64,000 bases of DNA from Marispirochaeta sp964554875 (GTDB taxonomy: Bacteria; Spirochaetota; Spirochaetia; JC444; Marispirochaetaceae), in contig CAZKQJ010000001.1 of the NCBI GenBank assembly GCA_964554875.1, forward strand, positions 142,007-206,006, read 5' to 3'. Shown here one piece after another: positions 1 to 8,340 of this stretch; position 1 is the first letter of the stretch, and each line of letters opens with the position of its first letter. A program made the translations under genes and the position numbers. A model generated the notes under the pieces. That model was not told the DNA's origin, made no database searches, and worked only from the letters and a program-made list of their open reading frames with translations.

Positions 1-1088
1 CCGACAATCCGGCCACGTATCTCTATTTCCGGATCAAGACCCTGGAGGCTGAGCTCCCCCGCAGCCTGGAGATCGTAAGCCGGCTTCTGAACACCGGAAT
101 CCTGGACGACCGTCAGCGGCTCAAGGAGGAGCTCCTGGAACTTCGGAACGATATGCGTTCTGCGGTAGTCTCATCGGGGCACTCCTTTGCTTCCCTGCGA
201 GCGTCCCGCGCTTTCTCCGGGGTTCTCTCCCTGGAAGAGTCGTGGCGGGGGATCGAGCAGTTTCTGTACGTAAACTCCCTGAGCAGCGATTTCGATGACT
301 CCTGGAAAAAACTGGCCAAGCGGATCTCAAAACTGCGCAAAAAGGTTCTGAACAGGGAACACATGCTGCTGAATGTGACCGCGGATACCGGGGTTCTTGA
401 AAGGATTGAACCGGTGCTGGCGGATTTCTTTACAGCCTTTTCCTCCGGAGAGAAAAGGAAAAAACGTGACCTTCCTGTTCCCGTATCTGTACCGAAATAC
501 CAGGCCCTGGTAATTCCGACGACGGTAAATTACGCGGCCCTGGTCTTTCCATCCTCCCGGCTGGGTGACGGGGAACACCCCTACGAGGACCTCATTGCCC
601 ACATCCTGAAGGTCGAATCCCTCTGGGAGAAGATCCGGATGCAGGGCGGGGCCTACGGTGCTTTCGCCTCGGTAAATGCAACCGAAGGCATCTTTGCCAT
701 GGCAAGTTATCGGGACCCCCATACCTACCGGACATTCCAGGCTTTCAGGGTATCCCTGGCCGAACTGCAGGAAGGCACTGACCCCCTGCTCCTTGAAAAA
801 GCGGTAATCAGCCTAGGCGGCCGGGAACTTCGCCCCCTTGCCCCGGGGGAGGAGGGCATGATGGCTTTTCGTCGGAGGCTCTACAGTATCAGCGATGATG
901 AGCGGCAGAGAAAGCGGGAAATTCTGCTTTCTGCAGGTCCGGAGGATATCCGCAGGGCTGCCGGGAGACTTATGCTTGCTCTCGAGAGTCGGGCGAATGC
1001 GGTCCTGGTCACCAGCAGGGAGGGATGGAAGGAGTCCGCGAAGCATATTCCGGAACTCGAATCCGAGTATATTATCCTTCCGGTTTAG
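1..1088 (+). CDS. M16C zinc metallopeptidase, C-terminal part (PreP/Cym1-like), 5' truncated by window edge
   Basis: An open frame enters from the left edge (the first full codon is at base 3) and stops at 1088, so about 361 C-terminal residues are visible. They match the C-terminal half of presequence-protease-type M16C peptidases, which degrade oligopeptides in a closed two-lobed chamber. Recognisable family segments are a GHSFASLRA-type stretch soon after base 170 and the signature GGAYGAFASV followed by SYRDPHTYRTF around 650-735. The HxxEH zinc site lies in the N-terminal half, outside the window, so activity cannot be judged. The gene converges on the dehydrogenase gene with only 8 bases between the stops. 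Confidence 0.8.
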   Translation, partial: DNPATYLYFRIKTLEAELPRSLEIVSRLLNTGILDDRQRLKEELLELRNDMRSAVVSSGHSFASLRASRAFSGVLSLEESWRGIEQFLYVNSLSSDFDDSWKKLAKRISKLRKKVLNREHMLLNVTADTGVLERIEPVLADFFTAFSSGEKRKKRDLPVPVSVPKYQALVIPTTVNYAALVFPSSRLGDGEHPYEDLIAHILKVESLWEKIRMQGGAYGAFASVNATEGIFAMASYRDPHTYRTFQAFRVSLAELQEGTDPLLLEKAVISLGGRELRPLAPGEEGMMAFRRRLYSISDDERQRKREILLSAGPEDIRRAAGRLMLALESRANAVLVTSREGWKESAKHIPELESEYIILPV

Positions 1089-1096
1089 AGCGGGGT

Positions 1097-2059
1097 TTAG
1101 TACCCCCGCTCCCGGTCTACCAGGTTTGCCGGTTCTTTCCCGCTGACAAAGAGTTCCAGGTTGCTCAGAAACAGAGCATTTCCCCGTTCCTCGTATTTTG
1201 GGGTAACCCCTGCGTAGTGTCCGGTAAGGATAAGGTTTTTCATTTTCCAGGCAGGGGAATCTTCTTCCAGAGGTTCCGGATCTATTACATCCAGGCATGC
1301 CCCGGCGATCGTCCCCTTTTCGAGGGCCTCAAGCATCGCTTCCGTAATGACCGTCTTTCCCCGTCCGACATTCACAAAGACCGACTCCGGATGCATCAGG
1401 CTGAACTCTTCGGGACCAAAGAGTCCCTCCGTCTCCGGAGTCAGGGGAAGAATATTCAGCACAATGTCGGCGCTTTTCAGATATTCCCGGAATCCCTCCC
1501 AGGGAACGACCTCGTCGAAGGGACCCAGCCGGTCGAGGTGACGCCGTTTCGCGGCGATTACCCGCATGCCGAAGGCCCGGGCAATGGTGGCGCTGCGGCG
1601 ACCGATTGCACCTGCTCCGAGAATCAGCATCGTTTTTCCCTCCAGCTCAAAGAGACGCAGGGAGGGAACCTTTTTCCATTTATGCTGACTGCGAAATTCC
1701 TGGGAGTACTGCAGCCCCCGGGACAGGCTTAAAAGAAGCGCGAATATGTGCTCCGTCATCGCGACCGGATGGATTCCGCTGGCAGTGCTGAGCTGAAAGG
1801 AGCTTTTCATGATTCGAGGGTCTTCCAGCAGATGGTCCACCCCGGCGGTCCAGGCCTGATACCATTTCAGCTCCGGCATTCTGAGAAGCAGTTCAGTATC
1901 TATTTCCCGGAAAGCGATCTCCGCCTCCGCAAGGTAGGGGGCAAGCTCCTGTTCCGTTCTGCCGCAGACGACTTCATACTCCGGCGCGATGGACTGAATT
2001 TTTTCTATGAGCTGATTGTCGGCTTTTTCCGGATCTGTTCCATAGAGCAAATACTTCAT
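1097..2059 (-). CDS. D-isomer-specific 2-hydroxyacid dehydrogenase (GhrA/SerA superfamily)
   Basis: A protein of 320 residues that should reduce a 2-oxoacid, or oxidise a D-2-hydroxyacid, with NAD(P)H in the cytoplasm. Seen: the nucleotide-binding loop LGAGAIGRR in mid-protein, the catalytic Arg region FVNVGRGKTV, the acidic DPEPLEEDSP segment, and the catalytic His in TGHYAGVTP near the C-terminus. A longer frame begins at 2110. I chose the ATG at 2059 because AAGGAG lies about 9 bases upstream and the protein then begins MKYLLYG as in homologues. It follows the ABC importer genes by 59 bases on the same strand and may be the last gene of that operon. The substrate cannot be told from sequence. 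Confidence 0.85.
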   Translation of the reverse strand: MKYLLYGTDPEKADNQLIEKIQSIAPEYEVVCGRTEQELAPYLAEAEIAFREIDTELLLRMPELKWYQAWTAGVDHLLEDPRIMKSSFQLSTASGIHPVAMTEHIFALLLSLSRGLQYSQEFRSQHKWKKVPSLRLFELEGKTMLILGAGAIGRRSATIARAFGMRVIAAKRRHLDRLGPFDEVVPWEGFREYLKSADIVLNILPLTPETEGLFGPEEFSLMHPESVFVNVGRGKTVITEAMLEALEKGTIAGACLDVIDPEPLEEDSPAWKMKNLILTGHYAGVTPKYEERGNALFLSNLELFVSGKEPANLVDRERGY

Positions 2060-2118
2060 TCGATAAACTCCTTGTCTGTAGAATATAGCTCTGCCGTCAA
2101 AAAGGGACAAGCGTATCC

Positions 2119-2898
2119 TTATGTCCGGTAAACGATGTGCGGTTTTCCGTTGAACGGATTCTCGGTAATGGTCGCCTCGATCCCGTACACTGCTTCTATT
2201 GCCCGGGGGGTCAGGACCTCCATAGGCGGGCCGGAACTGTAGACTGCCCCTTCATGAAGAAGCAGTACCATGTCCGCATAACTGAGGGCGAAATTGAGAT
2301 CGTGGAGGATTGCAACCACGGCTATTTCCCTGTCCCTGCACAGCTCCTTGAGAAGGCCGAGGATGGCAGTCTGGTGGCGTATGTCCAGGTGGTTGGTCGG
2401 CTCATCCAGAGCGAGGATACGCGGCTCCTGGGTCAGTGCCCGGGCGATTACAACCCTCTGGGCCTCTCCCCCGGAGAGCCGGGTAATACGCTGATGCCGG
2501 AGGTTCAGCACGTCTGCCCGGCGCATTGCTTCCCGGGCAATCTCTCTGTCCCGGGAACTGAGGCGCTGCAGGCGTCCCAGGTGGGGATATCGCCCCATCA
2601 GAACCAGCTCCTCCACGGTGTATTCGTAATCAAGGGCGGGATTCTGGGGAACACTGCCCGCGGCTCTGGCGTATTCCCGGCGGGAAAATTCCTGTATCTC
2701 TCTTCCGTCCAATAAAACAGACCCTTTCTGAGGACTAAGCAGGCGCAGCAGATTCTTGAAAATGGTGGTTTTTCCCGATCCGTTGGGACCGATAATGGCG
2801 GTGAAAAGCCCGGGCCGGACCGAGAGGGAGACCTCTCTGAGAACCTGGCGTTCTCCGTAGGAGTAGGAGATTCCCCTGGCTTCGAGCTGTCCTTTCAT
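2119..2898 (-). CDS. ABC transporter ATP-binding protein, FecE/BtuD/HmuV class
   Basis: A 259-residue ATPase subunit of a type II metal-chelate importer (iron-siderophore, haem or cobalamin). Seen: Walker A GPNGSGKTT near residue 38, signature LSGGEAQRV near 142, Walker B ILALDEPTNHLD and the switch His in ILHDLNFAL. Length and motif order are typical of the family. Its ATG overlaps the stop of the permease gene by four bases (ATGA), so translation is probably coupled. The importer subclass is clear but the ligand is not. Confidence 0.9.
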   Translation of the reverse strand: MKGQLEARGISYSYGERQVLREVSLSVRPGLFTAIIGPNGSGKTTIFKNLLRLLSPQKGSVLLDGREIQEFSRREYARAAGSVPQNPALDYEYTVEELVLMGRYPHLGRLQRLSSRDREIAREAMRRADVLNLRHQRITRLSGGEAQRVVIARALTQEPRILALDEPTNHLDIRHQTAILGLLKELCRDREIAVVAILHDLNFALSYADMVLLLHEGAVYSSGPPMEVLTPRAIEAVYGIEATITENPFNGKPHIVYRT

Positions 2899-3938
2899 GC
2901 CGGAGCTCCCGTTCTGCGGCGCAGCAGATAAAGGAAATAGGGGGCTCCGAAGAGAGCGGTAATGATCCCCACAGGTATCTCCGTCGGTTCAAGAAGGGTC
3001 CGGGCAAGGGTATCGCTTACAACGCAGAAGAGGGCCCCGCAGAACATGGCCCAGGGAAGCAGAATTCTGTGGCGTGGTCCTGAAATTATGCGAACGGCGT
3101 GGGGAACAATCAACCCGACGAATCCGATTATCCCGCTCACCATTACCGCAGCCGCGCTGATCAGGGTAGCGCTTACCAGCAGAAAAAGGCGTGTCCGTTG
3201 AACGTGCATACCCAGGGTGCCGGCGGCATCCTCTCCCAGACTCAGGAGGTCCAGATCGCGGTTAAACAGGAAGATCAGAACCGAACCGGGCAGGATGATG
3301 GGGGCCGACAGGTATATCTGTTCCCAGCCGGCGGCGGAGAAACTGCCGAAGGTCCAGATTACTATGGATTCCACCTGTTCCCGGTTCAGGTACATCATAA
3401 GGGAGATCCCGGCGGAAAGGAGAAAACTGACTGCAATACCTGCCAGAAGCAGACTGATAAGGGAGGCATCCCGGAGTCCTCCGGCGACTCCCAGCACCAG
3501 AAGAGTTGCGGCAAGGGCGCCGAGGAAGGCCGAGGCCGGAACCAGACCCGGCCCTATCAGGGGCAGGGAGGCCAGACCGGTGATCATGGCCATGGTTACT
3601 CCAAAGGCGGCCCCGGAGGAGACCCCCAGGACATAGGGGTCTGCCATGGGATTGCGGAAAACCCCCTGAAAAACGACTCCCCCCGCGGCCAGGCCGGTAC
3701 CCACCAGCAGGGCGAGGACTATCCGGGGAAGGCGAATCTGGAGAACTATAAGCTCCATGGTCTCAGGGTAGCTCCAGTTCAGGAAAGGGAAGAGCCGGTT
3801 CAGAATAATGCCGCTTGAATCCCTGAAACTCACGCTGGCTGATCCAAAGGAAGCGGAAACAAGAATGACCGATGCTAGCATGAAGGGGAGGGCAAGACTC
3901 AAGGGGCCCAGAAAGGGCTTCCGTGAAGCTGTGTTCAT
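2895..3938 (-). CDS. ABC transporter permease, BtuC/FecCD family
   Basis: A 347-residue integral membrane protein with about ten hydrophobic segments, the permease of the metal-chelate importer. The family signature GGVVFQGVFRNPMADPYVLGVSSGAAFG sits at about residues 86-112, and the cytoplasmic coupling region that docks on the ATPase (GFVGLIVPHAVR) is near residue 265. It is linked to both neighbours by four-base ATGA-type overlaps. Together with the binding protein and the ATPase it forms a complete importer. Confidence 0.9.
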   Translation of the reverse strand: MNTASRKPFLGPLSLALPFMLASVILVSASFGSASVSFRDSSGIILNRLFPFLNWSYPETMELIVLQIRLPRIVLALLVGTGLAAGGVVFQGVFRNPMADPYVLGVSSGAAFGVTMAMITGLASLPLIGPGLVPASAFLGALAATLLVLGVAGGLRDASLISLLLAGIAVSFLLSAGISLMMYLNREQVESIVIWTFGSFSAAGWEQIYLSAPIILPGSVLIFLFNRDLDLLSLGEDAAGTLGMHVQRTRLFLLVSATLISAAAVMVSGIIGFVGLIVPHAVRIISGPRHRILLPWAMFCGALFCVVSDTLARTLLEPTEIPVGIITALFGAPYFLYLLRRRTGAPA

Positions 3939-4888
3939 CGGAATGCCCCGGGATGAATGATCCCGGCCAGGGTCTCAAGACCGTCGATAAGGCGGGGCCC
4001 CTGGCGGTCGATAAGGTCAACATCTATCTGATATACCCTGTCCTGTTTTACGGCCCTGAGCTCGCGGTACGCGGGACTTGCTGTAAGTCTCTCCCTGAAA
4101 CCCGGAAAATCCGGGCAGATAATCAGGTCCGGGTCTCCCTGTATGACCATCTCTGCGCTGTAGGCCCAGCCTTCCAGATCTTCAGCAATATTTCGTGCCC
4201 CCGCCAGGCTCAGCAGCTGATGGATAAAGGTGTTTCCTCCGGCGGTATAGTCCCCGCTGGCGCCGAAGTCGATGACATAGTAGACCTTCGGTTTTTCCAG
4301 ACCTGCTGTCTTCTCCTTTACCGTCTCGATTCTCCTGCGTATGTCTGCCTTTATCCTGGCGGCGTTTGCTTCGGCGTTTACCAGTTCGGCGACCTTGTCG
4401 ATGGTGAAAAAAAGACCGTCAAAACTCTCCGGACCAAAGAGTATCAGGACCGGAACACCCAGGCGGTCGAGTTTATTGAGGCTCCCCCGCTGAAAATGTG
4501 CGGAGGCGATTATAAGATCGGGACGCAGGGACGCGACTTTCTCGATATTCGGCTCCATCAGGCTGCCTGCATCAGGAATATCCGTAACCTCCGTCGGATG
4601 GTCGCACCAGCTGGAACGGCCTGCGAGGCGATCCCCTTCTCCCAGGGCAAAGAGTATCTCCGTAATGTTCGGGGCCAAAGAGACGATCCTTTTCGGTTCC
4701 CGGGATATAGTGACCCTTCTGTCAAAGGAATCTTGTACCGTTACGGGAAAACCGGGACCGGAAGAAGCGCCGGGCAGAGTTTCTTCGGGAGTACCCCCCG
4801 CGATCAGGCAGGGAGATAGTAAAAATAATGCCGTGAGAACCAGTGCTGGTCTGAACGGCCCGGATTGAAAGAATCTGCGGGAATGCAA
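3935..4888 (-). CDS. Periplasmic metal-chelate binding protein, BtuF/FecB-like
   Basis: A 317-residue solute-binding protein of the helical-backbone class that would deliver cobalamin, haem or a ferric chelate to the permease. The N-terminus has Arg residues followed by a hydrophobic stretch (about residues 14-31), typical of a signal peptide. The Cys in SPCLIAG is not a good lipobox, so lipidation is uncertain. The family segment RIVSLAPNITEILFALG is at about residues 67-83. The start is a TTG at 4886-4888, supported by AAGGAG about eight bases upstream. It heads a four-gene minus-strand operon. No cobalamin riboswitch fits in the 145 bases before it. Confidence 0.85.
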   Translation of the reverse strand: MHSRRFFQSGPFRPALVLTALFLLSPCLIAGGTPEETLPGASSGPGFPVTVQDSFDRRVTISREPKRIVSLAPNITEILFALGEGDRLAGRSSWCDHPTEVTDIPDAGSLMEPNIEKVASLRPDLIIASAHFQRGSLNKLDRLGVPVLILFGPESFDGLFFTIDKVAELVNAEANAARIKADIRRRIETVKEKTAGLEKPKVYYVIDFGASGDYTAGGNTFIHQLLSLAGARNIAEDLEGWAYSAEMVIQGDPDLIICPDFPGFRERLTASPAYRELRAVKQDRVYQIDVDLIDRQGPRLIDGLETLAGIIHPGAFR

Positions 4889-5020
4889 ATATCGAGCTCC
4901 TTGCCCGGGAATGTGCGGGCGGGCCGCAAAAGCTGCGGTCCGTGACTCGCTAGCTTTTATACACCGGGGTATTATCGGGGGTCAAGGCAACTTTTTCTTC
5001 CTGTTTTGTTATCTCCGGGG

Positions 5021-5034
5021 TAGAATATCGACTA
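5021..5034 (+). promoter_or_regulatory. Candidate leaderless promoter of the YihY-family gene
   Basis: TAGAAT at 5021-5026 ends only seven bases before the ATG at 5034, and no Shine-Dalgarno precedes that ATG. The -35 position (TTCCTG, 4998-5003) is poor. The spacing predicts an mRNA that begins at or next to the start codon. Confidence 0.4.
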
Positions 5035-5960
5035 TGAATAAACCTGGTGTAATAAAACAGGTCCTGCAGATGTATAACGCCTCCAATGGTTCGCTGCTGG
5101 CAAAGGGACTTACTTACAATCTTCTTCTCGGGCTGCTTCCTTTCCTGTTTCTTGTATTCTGGTCCGCGGCGGTTCTGGTCGATCTGGTTCCGGGTCTGCT
5201 TGAGCTGCTGGAACTTGAGCTGATTGATGTTCTTCCACCTCAGATTGGACAGATAGTACGTAATCAGATTTCCTACCTGGGAAGGTCGAAGGGGGCCCTG
5301 GGAATCTTTACCGTAGGGATTTTTTCTGTGACGGTCTTTCTCCTCTTCGAATCCCTTGGAAGGATCATCCGGATTTTGCACGGCAGGCCCCGTTATCGCT
5401 GGTTCAGCCGGCACCTGATTTCGCTCGGAATGGTTTTCGGAACCCTGATCTTTATCTATATTTCCGCAGTTTTGTCCCTGGGGATCAGGACAGTTCATCA
5501 TTTGCTTGATTTTACCGGTGAGTTTCCGCCTCTGGGAACAACTCTGCTTGTCATTATTCTGCCTGCCCTGTTTTTTTCCTTGAGTCAGATCATTTATGCA
5601 GGAAAACGCTTGAATCTTGTTTCCCTGATTCTTGTTTCTCTGGCTTCTTCCGGCCTCTGGTATGCGACAGCCGTCGGGAGCAACACTCTTATCCGCTATG
5701 CCGGAAGAAGATTCATTATATACGGCGCTATGGCAGGAGCCGTCAGCTATGCTGTTTTTCTGAGGATTCTGGCGGAGATTGTAGTCTTTGCTACGCTTAT
5801 CGTTCGCTTTTCTTCCTTTGGAAGCGGGGATGATCGTGAAACAGCAGATGACATGTCCGGATGGGTTCCGCACTGGCAGGAGAAAGACACCTCAGTTTCT
5901 GAAGAACCTGCGACAAGGACCGTTCAAGATGACGGAATCAACAGCGATAATGCAGAATAA
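5034..5960 (+). CDS. YihY/BrkB-family inner membrane protein
   Basis: A 308-residue polytopic membrane protein of the YihY/virulence-factor BrkB family (formerly mis-called RNase BN), whose biochemical role is not settled. Seen: six or so hydrophobic segments and the family-type N-terminal GSLLAKGLTYNLLLGLLPFL segment, with an acidic, hydrophilic tail of about 45 residues. The frame is open back to 4911, but that stretch lacks protein-like character. The ATG at 5034 gives the normal family N-terminus and sits just after a -10 box. It is a single gene, divergent from the importer operon. Confidence 0.85.
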   Translation: MNKPGVIKQVLQMYNASNGSLLAKGLTYNLLLGLLPFLFLVFWSAAVLVDLVPGLLELLELELIDVLPPQIGQIVRNQISYLGRSKGALGIFTVGIFSVTVFLLFESLGRIIRILHGRPRYRWFSRHLISLGMVFGTLIFIYISAVLSLGIRTVHHLLDFTGEFPPLGTTLLVIILPALFFSLSQIIYAGKRLNLVSLILVSLASSGLWYATAVGSNTLIRYAGRRFIIYGAMAGAVSYAVFLRILAEIVVFATLIVRFSSFGSGDDRETADDMSGWVPHWQEKDTSVSEEPATRTVQDDGINSDNAE

Positions 5961-5992
5961 AAAAAGACCGCCTGACGTATGATTGCAGGCGG
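5959..5992 (-). terminator. Rho-independent terminator for the minus-strand ppk1 operon
   Basis: A perfect 7-bp stem, CCGCCTG (5968-5974) with CAGGCGG (5986-5992), is followed on the minus strand by a run of seven T (bases 5965-5959). It lies about 165 bases after the ppk1 stop, and the T run touches the yihY stop codon. There is no T run for the plus strand. Confidence 0.75.
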
Positions 5993-6156
5993 CCCCCGAT
6001 GGAAGAAGCTGAAATGTCCTCGTAAGTTACTCCATTCTCATTGTATGCTAGGACTGGTAAGAAATCCAATAAAAAAAGTGAAATATCCGCAGATTTAGGG
6101 TAAAATCGGCCTGTCAAAAACACAAGGGTCCAGAATAGACAGCCCCGGCCCGTTTC

Positions 6157-8280
6157 TCAGTCAATTTTCGGGGGTTTTCTGCGCACAGTGAATTCCCTTC
6201 GCGGAGAGACCGGAACTGCTTCGGCCTTGCGATACGCCATGCGGTGGAACTCCTCCTGGGCCCGCAGGGCTTCTTCTCCGGATTCCGGTTCAAGTCGCTT
6301 GTATTCCCCGTCGGACATCAGCCTGTGGCTCTTCGTGTTTGAACTGAAATAGATTGACAATACTTCTGAGAGCCGCTGTTTATGGGATTCCTGCGTTACC
6401 GGAAACATCAGTTCCACCCTGCGTTCCAAATTGCGGGGCATCCAGTCGGCGCTGGAAAGGTAATACTCTTCATTGCCGCCGTTCTGGAAGTGAAACAGCC
6501 GTGTATGCTCCAGGTAGCGGTCTATGATGGATACCACGCTGATATTCTCGCTCACGTTCTTTATACCGGGAACCAGCATGCATATCCCCCGTACATTCAG
6601 TTCGATTCTGACTCCCTCCCGGGAAGCTTTGTAGAGGGCCTTGATGATCTCGGAGTCTGCCAGGGAGTTCATCTTGGCCCGTATGAGCCCGGGAGAATCC
6701 TTGCTGGACCTGGAAGCCTCCCGCTCAATCAGGTTCAGGAGTCTCCTTTTCAAGGTAATGGGGGCCATAACCAGCTTTCGCAGCTCGGGTATGTTGGAGT
6801 AACCGGTTATGGCGTTGAATACCAGGGCGATATCCTGGCTGATCTCCTCATTGGAGGTTAAAAGCCCCATGTCGGTATAGAGTTTTGCCGTTGAGTCGTT
6901 ATAGTTGCCGGTACCTAAATGCACATAACGACGGATGCGGTCCTCTTCGCGGCGGACAATCATCAGGGCTTTGGCATGAATTTTCAGGTGGGCTATACCG
7001 TAGACAACAATGACTCCCGAACGTTCCAGCTCCTCCGCCCAGCGAATGTTGCGTTCCTCATCAAAGCGGGCTTTTAGTTCAACCACCGCGGTTACGTGTT
7101 TGCCGTTCGCGGCAGCTTCCTTCAGGGATTTTACAATGGGGGATGTTCCGGACGTACGGTACAGGGTCATCTTGATTGAGAGAACCCTGGGGTCCTGGCT
7201 TGCCATCTGCAGCAGCTGGACCAGAATGTCGAAGCTTTCGTAGGGATGATGGAGCAGAATATCCCGCTCCTGCAGGGCGTCCCACAGGTTCTCGTCCTCG
7301 TCTATGTCCGCGGGACGATAGCTCTGCCATTCAGGATCGTGGAGCCTTTTATCGCTCTGGGTCATGGCCAGGTCCATCAGGCTCTTCATATCCAGCGGAC
7401 CGTCGATTGAGTAGATATCCTTCCTGTCGATTTCCAGTTTTTCAATTATCAGATTCCTCAGATTATCGGAACGGGTGCTGATTTCAAGGCGTACGACCCG
7501 GCTGGTACGACGGCTCTGGATTATCTCTTCCATGGCCTCGACAAAATCCTCGTCCCGTTGTTCATCCACTCCCATATCGGCATCGCGGGTAATTCGGAAG
7601 ATTGCTGCTTCCGATATTTCATAGCCCGGGAAGAGGTGTTCCGCCATATAGAGAATTATGTCGTCCAGGAGGGTGAATATTTTGCTGGAACCGGGATCGG
7701 GAATAAATATTACCCGCTGCTGCGACTCCGGTATCTGTACGAGGGAAAACTTTTCCTCCGCTTCTCCGGGGCGTTTAAGGGAAAACAGGATGTGCAGCCG
7801 CAGACCGCAGATAAAAGGAAAGGGTTCTTCCTCACTAATCCTGACGGGACTGATTACGGGAAAAATCTCCTCCTTGAACAGATCACCGATTGCCCGTATC
7901 TGCTGCCGGTTCCACTCTTCCGGAGGAGCGTATATGACACCTGCTTTTCTTAAGGAAGGAATGAGCTCCTTTTTCAGACATGAGTACTGCTGTTCCACTA
8001 TTGACCGAACCCTGCTGTCGATCTCCTCCAGCTGTTCCGAGGGACGCAGACCGGAGGGACAGGTTACTGTGTCCCCATGGCGGACTGCCCGTTTCAGCGT
8101 CGCAACCCTGACCATAAAGAATTCGTCAAAGTTTGAACTTGTAATGGACAGGAACTTCATTCTTTCCAGCAGAGGAACCGACGGATCCAGTCCTTCGGAG
8201 AGAACCCTGTGATTGAACTCCAGCCAGCTCAGATCCCTGTTGAAAAACCTGTATTCGGGAGATTGTTTTGTGCCTCTCAT
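6157..8280 (-). CDS. ppk1: Polyphosphate kinase 1
   Basis: A 707-residue PPK1, which makes inorganic polyphosphate reversibly from ATP. Seen: the N-terminal FFNRDLSWLEFNHRVL motif (residues 12-27), and the autophosphorylated His region HLKIHAKALMIVRR around residue 430. Typical downstream segments are the HLGTGNYND motif and YYLSSADWMPRNLERRVELMFPV near residue 620, and the length is normal. AAGGA lies about nine bases before the ATG. It is the last gene of iclR-eda-ROK-ppx-ppk1, 46 bases after ppx, and also has its own candidate promoter inside the 3' end of ppx. Confidence 0.95.
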   Translation of the reverse strand: MRGTKQSPEYRFFNRDLSWLEFNHRVLSEGLDPSVPLLERMKFLSITSSNFDEFFMVRVATLKRAVRHGDTVTCPSGLRPSEQLEEIDSRVRSIVEQQYSCLKKELIPSLRKAGVIYAPPEEWNRQQIRAIGDLFKEEIFPVISPVRISEEEPFPFICGLRLHILFSLKRPGEAEEKFSLVQIPESQQRVIFIPDPGSSKIFTLLDDIILYMAEHLFPGYEISEAAIFRITRDADMGVDEQRDEDFVEAMEEIIQSRRTSRVVRLEISTRSDNLRNLIIEKLEIDRKDIYSIDGPLDMKSLMDLAMTQSDKRLHDPEWQSYRPADIDEDENLWDALQERDILLHHPYESFDILVQLLQMASQDPRVLSIKMTLYRTSGTSPIVKSLKEAAANGKHVTAVVELKARFDEERNIRWAEELERSGVIVVYGIAHLKIHAKALMIVRREEDRIRRYVHLGTGNYNDSTAKLYTDMGLLTSNEEISQDIALVFNAITGYSNIPELRKLVMAPITLKRRLLNLIEREASRSSKDSPGLIRAKMNSLADSEIIKALYKASREGVRIELNVRGICMLVPGIKNVSENISVVSIIDRYLEHTRLFHFQNGGNEEYYLSSADWMPRNLERRVELMFPVTQESHKQRLSEVLSIYFSSNTKSHRLMSDGEYKRLEPESGEEALRAQEEFHRMAYRKAEAVPVSPRREFTVRRKPPKID

Positions 8281-8310
8281 CTGTGCCGATCCTTATCTCT
8301 GAATATCCGT

Positions 8311-8340
8311 ATTATACGGTACTAGCTTAGCGCAGTGTAA
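8311..8340 (-). promoter_or_regulatory. Candidate internal promoter of ppk1
   Basis: On the minus strand, TTACAC (8340-8335), an 18-base spacer and a perfect TATAAT (8316-8311) lie 30 bases before the ppk1 ATG. The -10 box is the centre of a 13-bp palindrome, CCGTA-TTA-TACGG (8307-8319), so a regulator could cover it. Confidence 0.5.

Noticed and set aside
3099..3818. Plus-strand open frame of 239 codons in the importer permease
   Set aside because: Low-complexity translation opposite a permease with family motifs; GC-driven shadow.
4889..5033. Cobalamin riboswitch before the BtuFCD-like operon
   Set aside because: The gap is only 145 bases and I find no B12-box-like sequence. A short GGGCCGC/GCGGTCC hairpin is present but has no T run.
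4911..5033. Longer N-terminus for the YihY-family protein
   Set aside because: The extra 41 residues are not family-like, and the ATG at 5034 follows a -10 box directly.
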